DNA of 64,000 nucleotides from JAFGXT01 sp963677165. GTDB lineage: Bacteria > Verrucomicrobiota > Lentisphaeria > Victivallales > SZUA-371. The notes below the pieces were generated by a model. That model made no database searches and had not been told where the DNA came from. It worked only from the letters and a program-made list of their open reading frames with translations. Position 1 is the stretch's first letter, and each line of letters opens with the position of its first letter. A program made the position numbers and the translations under genes. This document shows, one piece after another, positions 1 through 9,346 of this stretch. The DNA lies in the NCBI GenBank assembly GCA_963677165.2, contig CAXXSX010000002.1, positions 310,001 to 374,000 of the forward strand, given 5' to 3'.

Positions 1-687
1 ATCATATTTTTTATCCGGACCAAAAAACGCGATCGCCGAATATCCCAGCCCTGTAAAGTGCTTAAATGCCAACGTTGTCATGGCATAATCAATTTCCCCG
101 GAATACTCATTCCGGTAATAACAGTTTGCCTCAAGTCCCGGCAGGACTTCCGGGATCACCACCGGCAACGGACTGGCCTTGATAAACTCGCTTAGCTCGC
201 CACCGGCATCTGTATCAAAACGCGGTATCACTACCGCTACACATCCCTGCCGTTTTAATTGAACCACCGCATCCAGTGCAGTTCGATCAAAACGCTTAAC
301 AGGACGGATGTTAAGAAAAACCCCACGTCGGTCCGCCTCTTGAAACAACGCGTCAATAGCCGACATTGTAAACATGCCCGGATCCGGCTGGATCAGCATC
401 GCCAGTCCTTTCATATATGGTTTTACTGGCTCTTCACCCGGTTTTCTTCTTACTGTCCGATCAAGCACAAATGACCCCAGACCAACCCGGCGCTCAAGCC
501 AGGAATCTTTCACCAGCTTCGACAATGCTTTACGCACTGTATGAAAACTGCAACCAAAATCTTTCGCCAGATCAACTTCCGATGGAATCTTTTCTCCAGG
601 ACGATACTGTCCCGAGTCAATTCGTTTCCGTATATCGTCGGAAATTTCCTCATAAACAAATTTACCAAGCTTTTTCATCGTTTTCAT
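1..687 (-). CDS. GntR-HTH / LacI-type sugar-binding transcriptional regulator (3' truncated by window edge)
   Basis: An open frame runs from an ATG at 687 (alternative ATG at 678) to the window edge without a stop, so the C-terminus is missing. A GAGGTG ribosome site at 688-694 abuts the first ATG and is better spaced for the second, so 678 may be the real start. The first ~70 residues are a GntR-type winged helix (VYEEISDDIRKRIDSGQY, then SEVDLAKDFGCSFHTVRKAL). After a linker comes the start of a periplasmic-binding-protein-like effector domain (KGLAMLIQPDPG; VVIPRFDT). This AraR-like architecture normally represses sugar-use genes and is relieved by a sugar ligand. Its target is probably outside the window or itself. 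The same architecture recurs at 24143-25213 and 55125-56189. Confidence 0.85.
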   Translation of the reverse strand, partial: MKTMKKLGKFVYEEISDDIRKRIDSGQYRPGEKIPSEVDLAKDFGCSFHTVRKALSKLVKDSWLERRVGLGSFVLDRTVRRKPGEEPVKPYMKGLAMLIQPDPGMFTMSAIDALFQEADRRGVFLNIRPVKRFDRTALDAVVQLKRQGCVAVVIPRFDTDAGGELSEFIKASPLPVVIPEVLPGLEANCYYRNEYSGEIDYAMTTLAFKHFTGLGYSAIAFFGPDKKYD

Positions 688-720
688 CACCTCTATAATT
701 CTATATTCTTTCTGTTATCA

Positions 721-789
721 ATACTATAATTACTATGTTTTTTATAAAAATAAGCTCAAAAAAAGGACACAAAAAACACATAGTACTAT
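721..789. promoter_or_regulatory. Possible operator palindromes upstream of the edge GntR gene
   Basis: Two related AT-rich sites lie upstream of the regulator. A perfect 10-bp palindrome ATAGTACTAT is at 780-789, and a second ATAGT-type inverted motif is at about 721-737. Autoregulatory operators are expected for this family. AT richness makes chance palindromes likely, so confidence is low. Confidence 0.25.
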
Positions 790-796
790 ACATCAC

Positions 797-855
797 AAAC
801 AAAAAAACACGAAAAAGAATACCCTGTCAATACTTTCAACGCCAGCATTGACAGG
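797..855 (-). terminator. Rho-independent terminator after pgaD copy 1
   Basis: A perfect 9-bp inverted repeat (CCTGTCAAT at 823-831, ATTGACAGG at 847-855) starts 3 bases past the pgaD stop. Read on the minus strand, the stem is followed by a T-rich tract with runs of five and seven T. It fits as the end of the pgaABCD transcript. The T tract begins a few bases after the stem, so it is not ideal. Confidence 0.5.
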
Positions 856-858
856 ACA

Positions 859-1428
859 CTACCTCTTTACCGGTTTACATCTTATTCCTTTGAAATGGAG
901 ATCAAGATTCTGTGGAGCATACAATGCGACAACTTTCACCCCACTGCCATCTCGAACAAGCTCAACCGTATCGTTTTCTTTGACATCGACTTCAACCTTG
1001 TCGGAATTTTTAAGCTGATCGATGGTCACTGTTTTCGTAGCGAAATATCTGGCGATAGAGTGAGAATCGGATCTCCCCAACGAACTTCTGCGGTCCGGAC
1101 CACTGAACCTGATAAAATTATACCGATTCCAGTAGAGCATAAACAGGAATATACCGGAAAGCATCAGCATCCCGAACAGGAAAAACTCAAAGTTATTCCA
1201 ACCCTTCATGTTAATCATCTGGAAATATGAAATTTTTATCCCAAGATACCATAAAATAAGAACAACGACCGACCGTATCAAATAAAGCCAGCAAACCCAC
1301 GAATAGAATTTGAATGACAAGTTGGAAAATCTCTGTTTCTCTATGATATCACTCCTCTCAATGATCAATCCCTCTCCTGTTACCGGATCGACTTTGGTCT
1401 TCATTTTTGTTTCATTATCACTTAGCAT
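859..1428 (-). CDS. pgaD: PgaD-like PNAG synthase accessory membrane protein (copy 1)
   Basis: This is a 189-residue protein. The start is set at ATG 1428 because an AAGGAGGA ribosome site sits 4 bases upstream and because its N-terminus then matches the second copy at 9931. It contains the PgaD-type opening (LIIERSDIIEKQRFSNLSFK) and two transmembrane helices at roughly residues 27-50 and 60-90. These are followed by the NRYNFIRF-type junction and a cytoplasmic C-terminal tail. In E. coli, PgaD pairs with PgaC in the inner membrane, and the pair is the c-di-GMP-responsive polymerase. It is the last gene of the operon, starting 11 bases after the pgaC stop. It is longer than E. coli PgaD (about 137 residues) because of an extended tail ending in a basic segment. 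No diguanylate cyclase is present in this window. Confidence 0.8.
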   Translation of the reverse strand: MLSDNETKMKTKVDPVTGEGLIIERSDIIEKQRFSNLSFKFYSWVCWLYLIRSVVVLILWYLGIKISYFQMINMKGWNNFEFFLFGMLMLSGIFLFMLYWNRYNFIRFSGPDRRSSLGRSDSHSIARYFATKTVTIDQLKNSDKVEVDVKENDTVELVRDGSGVKVVALYAPQNLDLHFKGIRCKPVKR

Positions 1429-1439
1429 AATATCCTCCT

Positions 1440-2669
1440 TCAGAGCCCACGATCCGGACTTTCCCATATCGCAAGATCTGATCTTCTTTTTAATACTGCT
1501 TTCGGTAACGCAATAACAGTTACAAGACAATTCACCAGCCAATAGATAGCCGGATACCATATCAACCATGGAATAATTTTATACATGGTTTTATCATATC
1601 TGCTGTCGATATAAACTCCACAAATCATTTGCAGCAAGCAAACCGAAGCCAATAATATACCGTTCCACTCCGGCACGATACTACGAACCGCCAGATACGG
1701 CGGCAGGGATATCACCCATCCAAGCAGCCAGATAACCGCTGTCATTCCCAGGCAATAACACCAGATCACACTGATGGAGTTTTCAATATACAGTGGCCAG
1801 ATACGACGATCTCTCCAGTTAAAAAGACACTTAGAATACTTCAGTAATACTTCGTTTCCCCCCTGGGACCAGCGCAAACGTTGTCGCCAAATTCCTGACA
1901 ACGTTTCGGGGACCAGTATCCAGCATAGAGCTCTGGCCTCATAACGAATATCCCAATGATCAAGCTGAAGTTTCCAGCTTACATCAATATCTTCCGTAAC
2001 CATATTATTCGACCAAAATCCGACTCGTTCGAGGGCTCTCTTGCGAAATGCAACAATCACTCCGGATACAGTATATATTTTCCCCAGGATTCTTTGAGCA
2101 CGTTTAATCATGCCTATTATGGTTGAATATTCGCCAACCTGAATTTTAGCCAGTATCGTAGTCCGGTTTCTAACTTTTGGATTACCGGTTATTGCCCCCA
2201 CTCGCGGTGAAGACATAAAATGCCAGCAAAACCAGCGTAAGGCATCTCTATCCAATAACGCGTCAGCGTCAATTCCCACCAGAAACTCACCTTTACTGAC
2301 AAGCGCGGCCATATTAAGAGCTGTTCCTTTTCCCTGATTTGTTTTCAGGGAAACAACCCGCAAAAACGAATACATTTTCTGGAGCCGTTCTAAAATATCT
2401 GCCGTTCTATCAGTACTGGCGTCATCAATGGCAATAACCTCATAATTCGGATAATCAAGATTTGCCAGATAAATCATGGTGTCCGCCAGACAGTCCTCCT
2501 CATTATGGCAAGGCACCAGAATCGAAAAGAACGGCGGGTCGTCCGGCAATTCAGGAAGCTGTTCAGCGTGCTTATCCCTGAGACGCTGAAACAGCATAGT
2601 CCCGAACATCCAGACAAACGCCATGGTTATCGGATAAAAATATACAAAACTAAGAATGTATTCCATCAT
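1440..2669 (-). CDS. pgaC: PgaC-type poly-beta-1,6-N-acetylglucosamine synthase, GT2 (copy 1)
   Basis: A family 2 processive glycosyltransferase that polymerises UDP-GlcNAc at the inner membrane. The start is taken at ATG 2669, whose ATGA overlaps the pgaB stop (2666-2668); an AGAGGA site lies 9 bases upstream. An N-terminal helix (residues ~1-22) precedes the GT-A domain. Visible motifs are VPCHNEE, AIDDASTD (nucleotide binding), GIDADALL (DxD-type metal site), TEDID (catalytic base region) and RQRLRW (QxxRW acceptor site). Several helices follow, and the protein ends in the ESPDRG tail also seen in E. coli PgaC. It is about 409 residues, close to the E. coli length. It lies between pgaB and pgaD in the standard order pgaA-pgaB-pgaC-pgaD. 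All catalytic motifs are intact. Confidence 0.93.
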   Translation of the reverse strand: MMEYILSFVYFYPITMAFVWMFGTMLFQRLRDKHAEQLPELPDDPPFFSILVPCHNEEDCLADTMIYLANLDYPNYEVIAIDDASTDRTADILERLQKMYSFLRVVSLKTNQGKGTALNMAALVSKGEFLVGIDADALLDRDALRWFCWHFMSSPRVGAITGNPKVRNRTTILAKIQVGEYSTIIGMIKRAQRILGKIYTVSGVIVAFRKRALERVGFWSNNMVTEDIDVSWKLQLDHWDIRYEARALCWILVPETLSGIWRQRLRWSQGGNEVLLKYSKCLFNWRDRRIWPLYIENSISVIWCYCLGMTAVIWLLGWVISLPPYLAVRSIVPEWNGILLASVCLLQMICGVYIDSRYDKTMYKIIPWLIWYPAIYWLVNCLVTVIALPKAVLKRRSDLAIWESPDRGL

Positions 2670-4672
2670 TTTTTCCAATCCTCTTTTTCCGGAAAATCAC
2701 GATCAGAAATCACTCGTGATATAATCTTTTGTTTGGGTTCATTCACCGTATAATCATCGGGATAGTAAGCAATGTTCCACGCCCCTGCTTCAAGCAGGAT
2801 GTGCAGCCATCCGGCTACTTCCCGACTGGGAATCCATCTCTTCTTACTCCAGTTATATGACTGTACTTTGAATACAGTCTTTCTAATTCCATCCGGATAT
2901 TTTGAGGCCGCTTGTACAAGTTTACGAAACCATTTTGCAGGATGCCGTATTTTTTCCATTTCCGGATATGACATAACCACAGTAAAATCATAATGTTCCA
3001 GGCATTTTTTATAATTCTGGGCAAACCATTCCTCGCTGAATGGTTCCGTCAAAACCGGGGCGTAAATCGTCCGGGCAAAAACTGCTTTCTGCCTCTGATA
3101 AAGCACCTTTGCCTTCAATTTATCCGTAAGTTCAAGTAATTTGTCCGTTTTTAATTCTGTCCATTTCTGCTTCTGTTCAGGGGTCATATCTTTAAACGCC
3201 ACCAGCTTATTACCGGATATCTTAAAGAATTCCTGACGTCCCATATCGCTGTAATCTTCAAAGTCATTCAGGTATCCATCATCCTGAAAGATCACTCCGT
3301 CCACAGGGGCATTGGCAGCCATATCCTCGTATAGAGTTTCAAGTTTGGACACAGCTTCCGGAGAAAATGGAGAAAGCCGGTTCGTATACCAGGAAGCGGA
3401 TATTCTAATCTTATTATCCTTGAATTCACGGATTCTAAGTTTTGAATTTTCCTCTTCATCCGGCAGTTTTATTGACAAGGTTGGCATCCAGGCATATACC
3501 AGAAAGCCCCGTATGCTAAGAGAACGCGCCACACGACTGAACAAGTCCGCCTTCATCGGCAGTACCCGGTTCGGAAAATATACCGAACTGATATTGCCGT
3601 CTGCCTTATCGTCACTGAAAGCCTGTAAGTATACCGTAGTGGGATTTATGCGGTAAATACGCTCTATCAATTTGTCTATATTTCTATTCTGCTCGTCCGT
3701 GTCTTCATCATATACAAGATCCAGGTCTACCTGAATTGCTTTTTCATGCATAGGATATTTATCCATAAAGTTCAGTTTAAACAGTCGCACGAACTCGTCG
3801 ATTTTCACATTCTGCATAAGCATGTAGCGCGGAACAGACCGCATTCCCAGCTGTGCGACTCCATCATCAAGGGAGAAATTAAGCGTGTATCCAGCTTTTC
3901 GGGCTTCATCAACCACAGTTCCGGTATAAGCACCAAACGGCCATACAACTGCAACCGGAGCCTTTCCTGTATGTTTTTTAATTATCTTACGAGACTCAGA
4001 AAGATCCGAGTAAAGACGCTCTCGGTATTGTGCTTCAGATTCATACTCTCCGGTTTTCGGATTATATACTCTGCAAAGGAATGCCGGGGCAGTTCCTCCC
4101 TGCGGATTGATCTCCACAGCACGGTGACTGTTCAGTGAATGACTTGCGATGTCCACATACGGACTGTCTGACACCTCTTTTATCTGTTGCCAGGTCATCA
4201 ACTTGCCGTACTCGCTTGATTGAGCGGGATCATCAATCCAGGAAGTAACAATTGCCAGCAACGCCGGTATTTTATAAAGTTTCAGCATAGGAAATACGTT
4301 CTTATAGAACGACTCATAGCCATCATCAAAAGTCAGCATCACCGCATTATCGGGAAGCGGTTTAATTCCAGCACGTGCGGCTAGAATATCTTTCACTCCA
4401 ATAAAATGGCAGCCATGGTCACGCATGTACTCAATTTCCTTGACCCAAGTGAAAATATTTACAGCATAAATATCGTTCGTATTCCGGGTCGGAATATCAT
4501 GATAACACAATACCATAAATTTATTATCCTTAATCGGAACAACCTTATTCAAAGGACGCGGAGCGACCGTGGGACTCTGGGTACTGCATCCGATAATCCC
4601 GATAACCAGCAATGATGTTATCAAAACAGTTTTAAAAACGGAAAATAAGTCCTGCATCAAATGACAATCCAT
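2666..4672 (-). CDS. pgaB: PgaB-type PNAG N-deacetylase / glycoside hydrolase lipoprotein (copy 1)
   Basis: A periplasmic lipoprotein that partially deacetylates PNAG and cleaves deacetylated polymer during export. The signal sequence ends in lipobox IIGC. The N-terminal polysaccharide-deacetylase (CE4-like) domain shows CYHDIP, TFDDGY (metal-binding Asp pair) and ASHSLNSH (His ligands). The C-terminal GH153-like TIM barrel shows VDLDLVYD, TVYLQAFSDD, FPNRVLPMKAD and FQDDGYLNDFED, which closely parallel E. coli PgaB. The frame is open to 4690, but the first ATGATG lacks a ribosome site, whereas the ATG at 4672 has GGAG nine bases upstream, as does the equivalent ATG in copy 2. It overlaps the end of pgaA, which suggests translational coupling. 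Confidence 0.93.
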   Translation of the reverse strand: MDCHLMQDLFSVFKTVLITSLLVIGIIGCSTQSPTVAPRPLNKVVPIKDNKFMVLCYHDIPTRNTNDIYAVNIFTWVKEIEYMRDHGCHFIGVKDILAARAGIKPLPDNAVMLTFDDGYESFYKNVFPMLKLYKIPALLAIVTSWIDDPAQSSEYGKLMTWQQIKEVSDSPYVDIASHSLNSHRAVEINPQGGTAPAFLCRVYNPKTGEYESEAQYRERLYSDLSESRKIIKKHTGKAPVAVVWPFGAYTGTVVDEARKAGYTLNFSLDDGVAQLGMRSVPRYMLMQNVKIDEFVRLFKLNFMDKYPMHEKAIQVDLDLVYDEDTDEQNRNIDKLIERIYRINPTTVYLQAFSDDKADGNISSVYFPNRVLPMKADLFSRVARSLSIRGFLVYAWMPTLSIKLPDEEENSKLRIREFKDNKIRISASWYTNRLSPFSPEAVSKLETLYEDMAANAPVDGVIFQDDGYLNDFEDYSDMGRQEFFKISGNKLVAFKDMTPEQKQKWTELKTDKLLELTDKLKAKVLYQRQKAVFARTIYAPVLTEPFSEEWFAQNYKKCLEHYDFTVVMSYPEMEKIRHPAKWFRKLVQAASKYPDGIRKTVFKVQSYNWSKKRWIPSREVAGWLHILLEAGAWNIAYYPDDYTVNEPKQKIISRVISDRDFPEKEDWKK

Positions 4673-7600
4673 ATGTGCTGTCTCCATCATAGTTTCGAAG
4701 TGATCCGGTGGAACCGGCTAGAAAGCTGATCGTATCTGTAAGGATCCATTCAAATTCATACCGGATATAACCGGCAAAATTCGGTGAATAATTGGCTTCC
4801 AGCTGTAAGCCGGGAGCAATATACAGACGATCCGTAAATGATGATTCATAGTGTCTGTACCAAACGTGCTCTACATAGGGAATAACGTAGAGCATAATGT
4901 TATAACGGGGAGCGTAATAGTCATCTCCTATCACACTGTTCATAGCCAAAGACTGTTCAAATGCCAGCCGGGTTCTCCAATACGCACCAGTAGTTATCGC
5001 TTTGTCCTGACGTGCAACGATTTCCGTGACAATATTATTGTCACTCACAAACATCTGGCTGAAGTCAACGTATGAAAAGAAATCCTCGCTTTTGCGATAA
5101 TTGATAACAACAGAATATTTCTGCGCCGAGCCATCATCAAGGAGAATTCCTCCGGGAGCGTCAAGGCTGTAGGAGTCGTAATTCCCGGTTATGGTTATAT
5201 GGTCATCCGGGGAAAACTCAAATCCGGCCTTCCAGCCCGGTTCTTCGCCTTTATAATCAATCGTAAATCCCGCAGTCAATGTTAAGTCCCGATAGATTCT
5301 CCAGTCTACACCGGCACCGTTCCGGAATATATGACGAGACCCCGGTAGATCATCATTATCCAAATCACCTTTTTTTATATATTTCCATACAGACTCGACA
5401 TATATAGTGCGGTTCGGATAAATCGGCTGGTCAAATCTTTGTGATAGAGTAAATCCATCCGATACCATCTTACTCAATGAAGAATCGAAATAGATTGATT
5501 CCGTACGCATTTTATCCAGTTCAAGAGTACGGTTTAACCTGGCAACCGACAAATCGGCCGGATACTGTTTTTTTAATCTGGCGGCTTCCGCCCTGGCCTC
5601 GCGCCACTGGTCATTTTCATTCATGGTATAACACAGGCCTATTCTTGCCTGACGATTATCCGGGTCCAGCGTATTAATCATTCTGAAATCTTTTTCAGCT
5701 CGGCGGGGCCAGCCGCGATAGTAATGTAAATAAGCCTCGGCATTAAGCACATCTATATTATTCGGGGCTTTTACTGATAGCTTACTCAAATAACGTTCTG
5801 CCTCTGCAAGCCGATCCTGAAACATCAGCACCCAAGCTCGTTCGACTGCAATCGAAAGCCTGTTCCAATTTGGTTTTCCCTGCCAGGTATATGGGGGGAT
5901 TTTCTTTTCAAGCGTGTCAAGAACTTTTTCAGCCTTTTTGAAATCTTCCAGCTCTACGTAGCAATAATATATCGCGAATTGAAGCTCCACCCAGTCTGAC
6001 TCTCCCGCCTTCGCCGCTCTCTGCTTTTCCTCTGCAATACGGTATATGCGTAAAGCTTTTTTTGCCTGCCTGAGATAAAGATATGCTTCGGCTGCCAGCT
6101 CGTCGATCCAGTACGGTGTTTTATCGCCGCATTTCAACATCTTCTCATAATCCTTCACAATCTGACGCATGGACTGACTCTGCTCACTGGCAATTATTCT
6201 GTCATAACTGCTCCTGACCCGTAATGCACTGGAACCAGCCATATCCGCATTATACAAATTACGTTTGAGCAGTCTCTGGGCCCTGGAAGTATCGCGCTGC
6301 TGAATTACGATTGATGCCCGGTCCGCAATGATTTGTTCATAAACCGGTTGGGATACGTGCTGATTATTCTCTTTAAGCATATCCAACGCCAATCCGGCCG
6401 CTCCAAGTGATGACAAAATACGATATTTCGCATCATTGGCGGGCTCCCCTCCTGGTAATTTACTGATTTTGTCATAACATTCGTAAGAACCGGTTAAATC
6501 ATCGGTCGCTTCCAAGGACTCAGCATATGTATACAAAGCATCCACAGACTCAGGATTATATTTCAACGCTTCCTTTGCGTATTTTATGGCCTGTTCCCAT
6601 TTTTTACGCCTTGCCATCACCCGGGCAAGACCAGCCAGCGCATTTACGGAATGCGGATTTAATTTAAGAGCATCATGATAAATCTTTTCTGCTTTATCGG
6701 TCTGTCCAACTTCATAATACGCATATCCCAGCAAAGCAGTATATTCCGCGTCTTTGTGTCCGATGATACGAAAATGATTTTCAATGAGCTTAAGCGCTTC
6801 CTGTTCCTTGCCCGCTTCGATCCTTGTACTGACTGCGCCTCGCAAGGCGGTCATATTATCCGGTTGAGAATCCAGAATCCGGTCATAAGTTTCAGCAGCC
6901 TTCATATATTTACCACAGGAACGATATGCCCCAGCTATTGCGTTGAGAACATAAACCGGACATTTATACCCTTCCGGCAGTTTATTATATATTTCGATTG
7001 CTTTTTCAGATTGCCGATCCCAGGCAAGTATAGTGGCATAATCGCACCTTAGAAGATGGTTATCCGGAGACTCCAGCATAAGTTGTCGCAATACGGCAAG
7101 AGCCCGACCAATATTTCCCCGCCTGGCAGTCATTACAGCAAAGTCTCTCAGCCCCTTGTTCAGCTCCTGTATCAGTTTTTCTTTTTCTGAGGGATACTCT
7201 ACAACTCTTTGGGCAATGAACTTCTTCGCCTCATCTTCCGAGCCGGAATAAGCGAGAATCGAAACCAGCGCGATGGCCGAATCAGCATCAGAAGGATCTT
7301 TCTTAAGAAGTTCCGTATAGTATTTAACGGCATGATCCGTTTTGCGTATCTGACGATATGAGCCGGCTACCGAACTCAATACATAGGGAGGAAGCTTCAT
7401 CCTTTGCCCGGGAGAAAGTTTTTCAAATATATCGATTGCCTGCTGATACTTTCCAGCCCATGATAAAACAATGACTTTATCTCCAATAACCAGCAATGAA
7501 TTATCAGACACCACAAGGGCATGATCAAGAAGTTTCAGACTAGCACCATACTTTCCTTTTCTACCCAGCTGAATAGCTTTGTCCTGCATTGACCGTATCA

Positions 7601-8927
7601 CCAGCGGCATATAGTCCGGTTTCAGCTTTTTATGCTGATCAAGAATCTTCAACGCCCCATTATAATCTTCTTTTCTCAAATAGCATTTTATTAATATTCC
7701 AAGAGCCGCACGATTGTCTTTGTGCTGAGCCAGCGATTCTCTTGCCAGTTTTTCCGCCTGCGCTGTTTTGCCCAGCTCAAAAGTGGATTTAGCCGCTTCA
7801 ATTCTGACATAATAGGGTAAATCAATAGTATTATCAATTTGTTTGAAGATATCATCTGCCAGCTGGTATTTTCCCGCCCATGAGGCCGCTGCAAGGCGGT
7901 CATAATTTATTTTCGCTATCTCTCCGGCAGATCCTTCCAGTTTCAAAGCCTTGTCAAACATAACATTGGCCTGATCATATTTTCCTGCCCTGGCAAGCCG
8001 GACCCCTTCCATTCGAAAAGCACTCTGTAAGTCGGCGGACATCTGTGTTTTGTCTTTCGGAGACTTCTGCATGAATTTCTCTGCCTCTGAAAGCTTTTTC
8101 ATAGACAGAAGATTTGCGAAAAACAATTGTCTGACCACCGGTTTGATATTTGTAGAAGCCATATAACGTTTCAGAATATCATTCGATTTCTGATACTGTT
8201 TGTCCTCACGAAACATCCGGGCAACTTCCACGCCGGCGTATTCCGGAATATCCGCATTCACCGGAACAAGTTTATACAAATGGAGGGCATCCTTATTTTT
8301 TCCGGCCCATACGCAGTTGACAATACGATCGTAAAGAATTGAAACCGGCTTGCCACTGTCCAGCCAAGCCTGCTTTAACGACTTCTCCGCCTTGACATAA
8401 TGTCCTTTCCTGGCAAGATATACACCGTATAGGTGCATTACACGATTTTTCTCAGAATCCGATTCGGCCAAATTAAAGGCTTTTGCAGCTTGACCCATCG
8501 CAATATAGGAAGAAATAAGCATGTCTTTAAGACCCTTATCCCCTTCGGTATTGTCTTTCAGAAATGCGATAGCCTGCCGGTAATGCTTATTATGATACAT
8601 AATCTGACCAACAAGCTGTCGGACAGATTCACTTAAATAGTAATCTTTCGGTATTTTTTTTCGGTATAATTCCAGAGCAGCTTTATACCGTCCGGCCATT
8701 ACAAGTATGGCAAGCTTATCACAACGAACCAAAGATTTGTCTCTGGTCTCATTTTTGATAGCCCGGTCTATCAGTTTAAGTGCTTTTGAATAGTTCCCCT
8801 CTCTGGCTTCGAAAAGAGCTTTCTTCCGCTGAACATCAACAGAATTATTCAAAACTTGATCGACGAAGTCGGCTTTAATTGTACAAAATATAAAAAATAC
8901 AAGCAGTACAAAGGTTCTTTTTAACAT
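4632..8927 (-). CDS. pgaA: PgaA-like PNAG export porin with expanded TPR region (copy 1)
   Basis: An outer-membrane exporter of PNAG. The start at 8927 has GGTG upstream and gives a 1431-residue protein, exactly the length of copy 2; the frame extends upstream to 8954 without support. A signal peptide (LKRTFVLLVFFIFCTIKA) is followed by about 1100 residues of tetratricopeptide-like helices. The last ~300 residues are a beta barrel ending in the terminal Phe motif IFRF, as in E. coli PgaA (MTFRF). The RGWPRRAEKDF segment before the barrel also matches the E. coli pattern. E. coli PgaA is about 807 residues, so the barrel is normal and the periplasmic part is roughly doubled. The N-terminal TPR block is five copies of a ~130-146-residue unit marked by ARxGxY and WAGKY (see findings). 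It is the first gene of the operon. Confidence 0.9.
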   Translation of the reverse strand: MLKRTFVLLVFFIFCTIKADFVDQVLNNSVDVQRKKALFEAREGNYSKALKLIDRAIKNETRDKSLVRCDKLAILVMAGRYKAALELYRKKIPKDYYLSESVRQLVGQIMYHNKHYRQAIAFLKDNTEGDKGLKDMLISSYIAMGQAAKAFNLAESDSEKNRVMHLYGVYLARKGHYVKAEKSLKQAWLDSGKPVSILYDRIVNCVWAGKNKDALHLYKLVPVNADIPEYAGVEVARMFREDKQYQKSNDILKRYMASTNIKPVVRQLFFANLLSMKKLSEAEKFMQKSPKDKTQMSADLQSAFRMEGVRLARAGKYDQANVMFDKALKLEGSAGEIAKINYDRLAAASWAGKYQLADDIFKQIDNTIDLPYYVRIEAAKSTFELGKTAQAEKLARESLAQHKDNRAALGILIKCYLRKEDYNGALKILDQHKKLKPDYMPLVIRSMQDKAIQLGRKGKYGASLKLLDHALVVSDNSLLVIGDKVIVLSWAGKYQQAIDIFEKLSPGQRMKLPPYVLSSVAGSYRQIRKTDHAVKYYTELLKKDPSDADSAIALVSILAYSGSEDEAKKFIAQRVVEYPSEKEKLIQELNKGLRDFAVMTARRGNIGRALAVLRQLMLESPDNHLLRCDYATILAWDRQSEKAIEIYNKLPEGYKCPVYVLNAIAGAYRSCGKYMKAAETYDRILDSQPDNMTALRGAVSTRIEAGKEQEALKLIENHFRIIGHKDAEYTALLGYAYYEVGQTDKAEKIYHDALKLNPHSVNALAGLARVMARRKKWEQAIKYAKEALKYNPESVDALYTYAESLEATDDLTGSYECYDKISKLPGGEPANDAKYRILSSLGAAGLALDMLKENNQHVSQPVYEQIIADRASIVIQQRDTSRAQRLLKRNLYNADMAGSSALRVRSSYDRIIASEQSQSMRQIVKDYEKMLKCGDKTPYWIDELAAEAYLYLRQAKKALRIYRIAEEKQRAAKAGESDWVELQFAIYYCYVELEDFKKAEKVLDTLEKKIPPYTWQGKPNWNRLSIAVERAWVLMFQDRLAEAERYLSKLSVKAPNNIDVLNAEAYLHYYRGWPRRAEKDFRMINTLDPDNRQARIGLCYTMNENDQWREARAEAARLKKQYPADLSVARLNRTLELDKMRTESIYFDSSLSKMVSDGFTLSQRFDQPIYPNRTIYVESVWKYIKKGDLDNDDLPGSRHIFRNGAGVDWRIYRDLTLTAGFTIDYKGEEPGWKAGFEFSPDDHITITGNYDSYSLDAPGGILLDDGSAQKYSVVINYRKSEDFFSYVDFSQMFVSDNNIVTEIVARQDKAITTGAYWRTRLAFEQSLAMNSVIGDDYYAPRYNIMLYVIPYVEHVWYRHYESSFTDRLYIAPGLQLEANYSPNFAGYIRYEFEWILTDTISFLAGSTGSLRNYDGDSTYGLSFDAGLIFRF

Positions 8928-9196
8928 TGGTATCACCCGATCCCCCAACAGCAAAAAAGTAAATAATTAACTACTGCCCTGAATCAATAAGGGTATTCTA
9001 ATTAGTCAAAAACGAAGAATGCCCCCTACTGCACAGAAAACTGTAATAATTATTGTTTTCTTATTAAGTATACCGCAACCCCCAAAAAAAAGCGATACTC
9101 CAAGTAAATAATTATAAATCATTTAAAATAAAAAATCAAGAGATTCCTAAAATTATATCAAAAACTGTTCTCTTTATCGAATTTGCAGTGTTTTAG

Positions 9197-9306
9197 TAGT
9201 CTTTCATAGGCAATATTTTCTACTGCATTGTAAAAATAAATTGTTTCCCATATCTAATCTATAGTATTTTGATAGACAATACTCACCGCCACATTGTATT
9301 TTTAAA
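9197..9306. repeat. Imperfect direct repeat (~45 bp, two copies) in the pga promoter region
   Basis: Segments 9197-9240 and 9262-9306 share the ordered blocks TAGT..TTT, ATAG.CAATA and CATTGTA followed by an A/T run ending in AAA, with a diverged middle. The two copies are 65 bases apart (start to start), about six helical turns. This could be a duplicated regulator site upstream of pgaA copy 1, or a relic of the operon duplication. The evidence is visual only. Confidence 0.35.
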
Positions 9307-9316
9307 GAACATTTAT

Positions 9317-9337
9317 ATCAGGGAAAAACAGCCTGAT
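9317..9337 (-). terminator. Weak hairpin after pgaD copy 2
   Basis: ATCAGG (9317-9322) and CCTGAT (9332-9337) form a 6-bp stem with a 9-base loop just past the pgaD stop. The following minus-strand sequence is A/T-rich but has no immediate T run, so termination here may be leaky and could allow read-through into copy 1. Confidence 0.3.
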
Positions 9338-9346
9338 TAGAAAGAA

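Larger units (their letters stand above)
8928..9346. other. Gene-free spacer between the two pga operons
   Basis: About 420 AT-rich bases hold no credible gene. They should contain the promoter of pga copy 1 (minus strand) and the end of copy 2. I see a G-rich leader just before pgaA copy 1, an imperfect direct repeat at 9197-9306 and a weak hairpin at 9317-9337. No convincing -35/-10 pair with good spacing was found. Confidence 0.5.
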
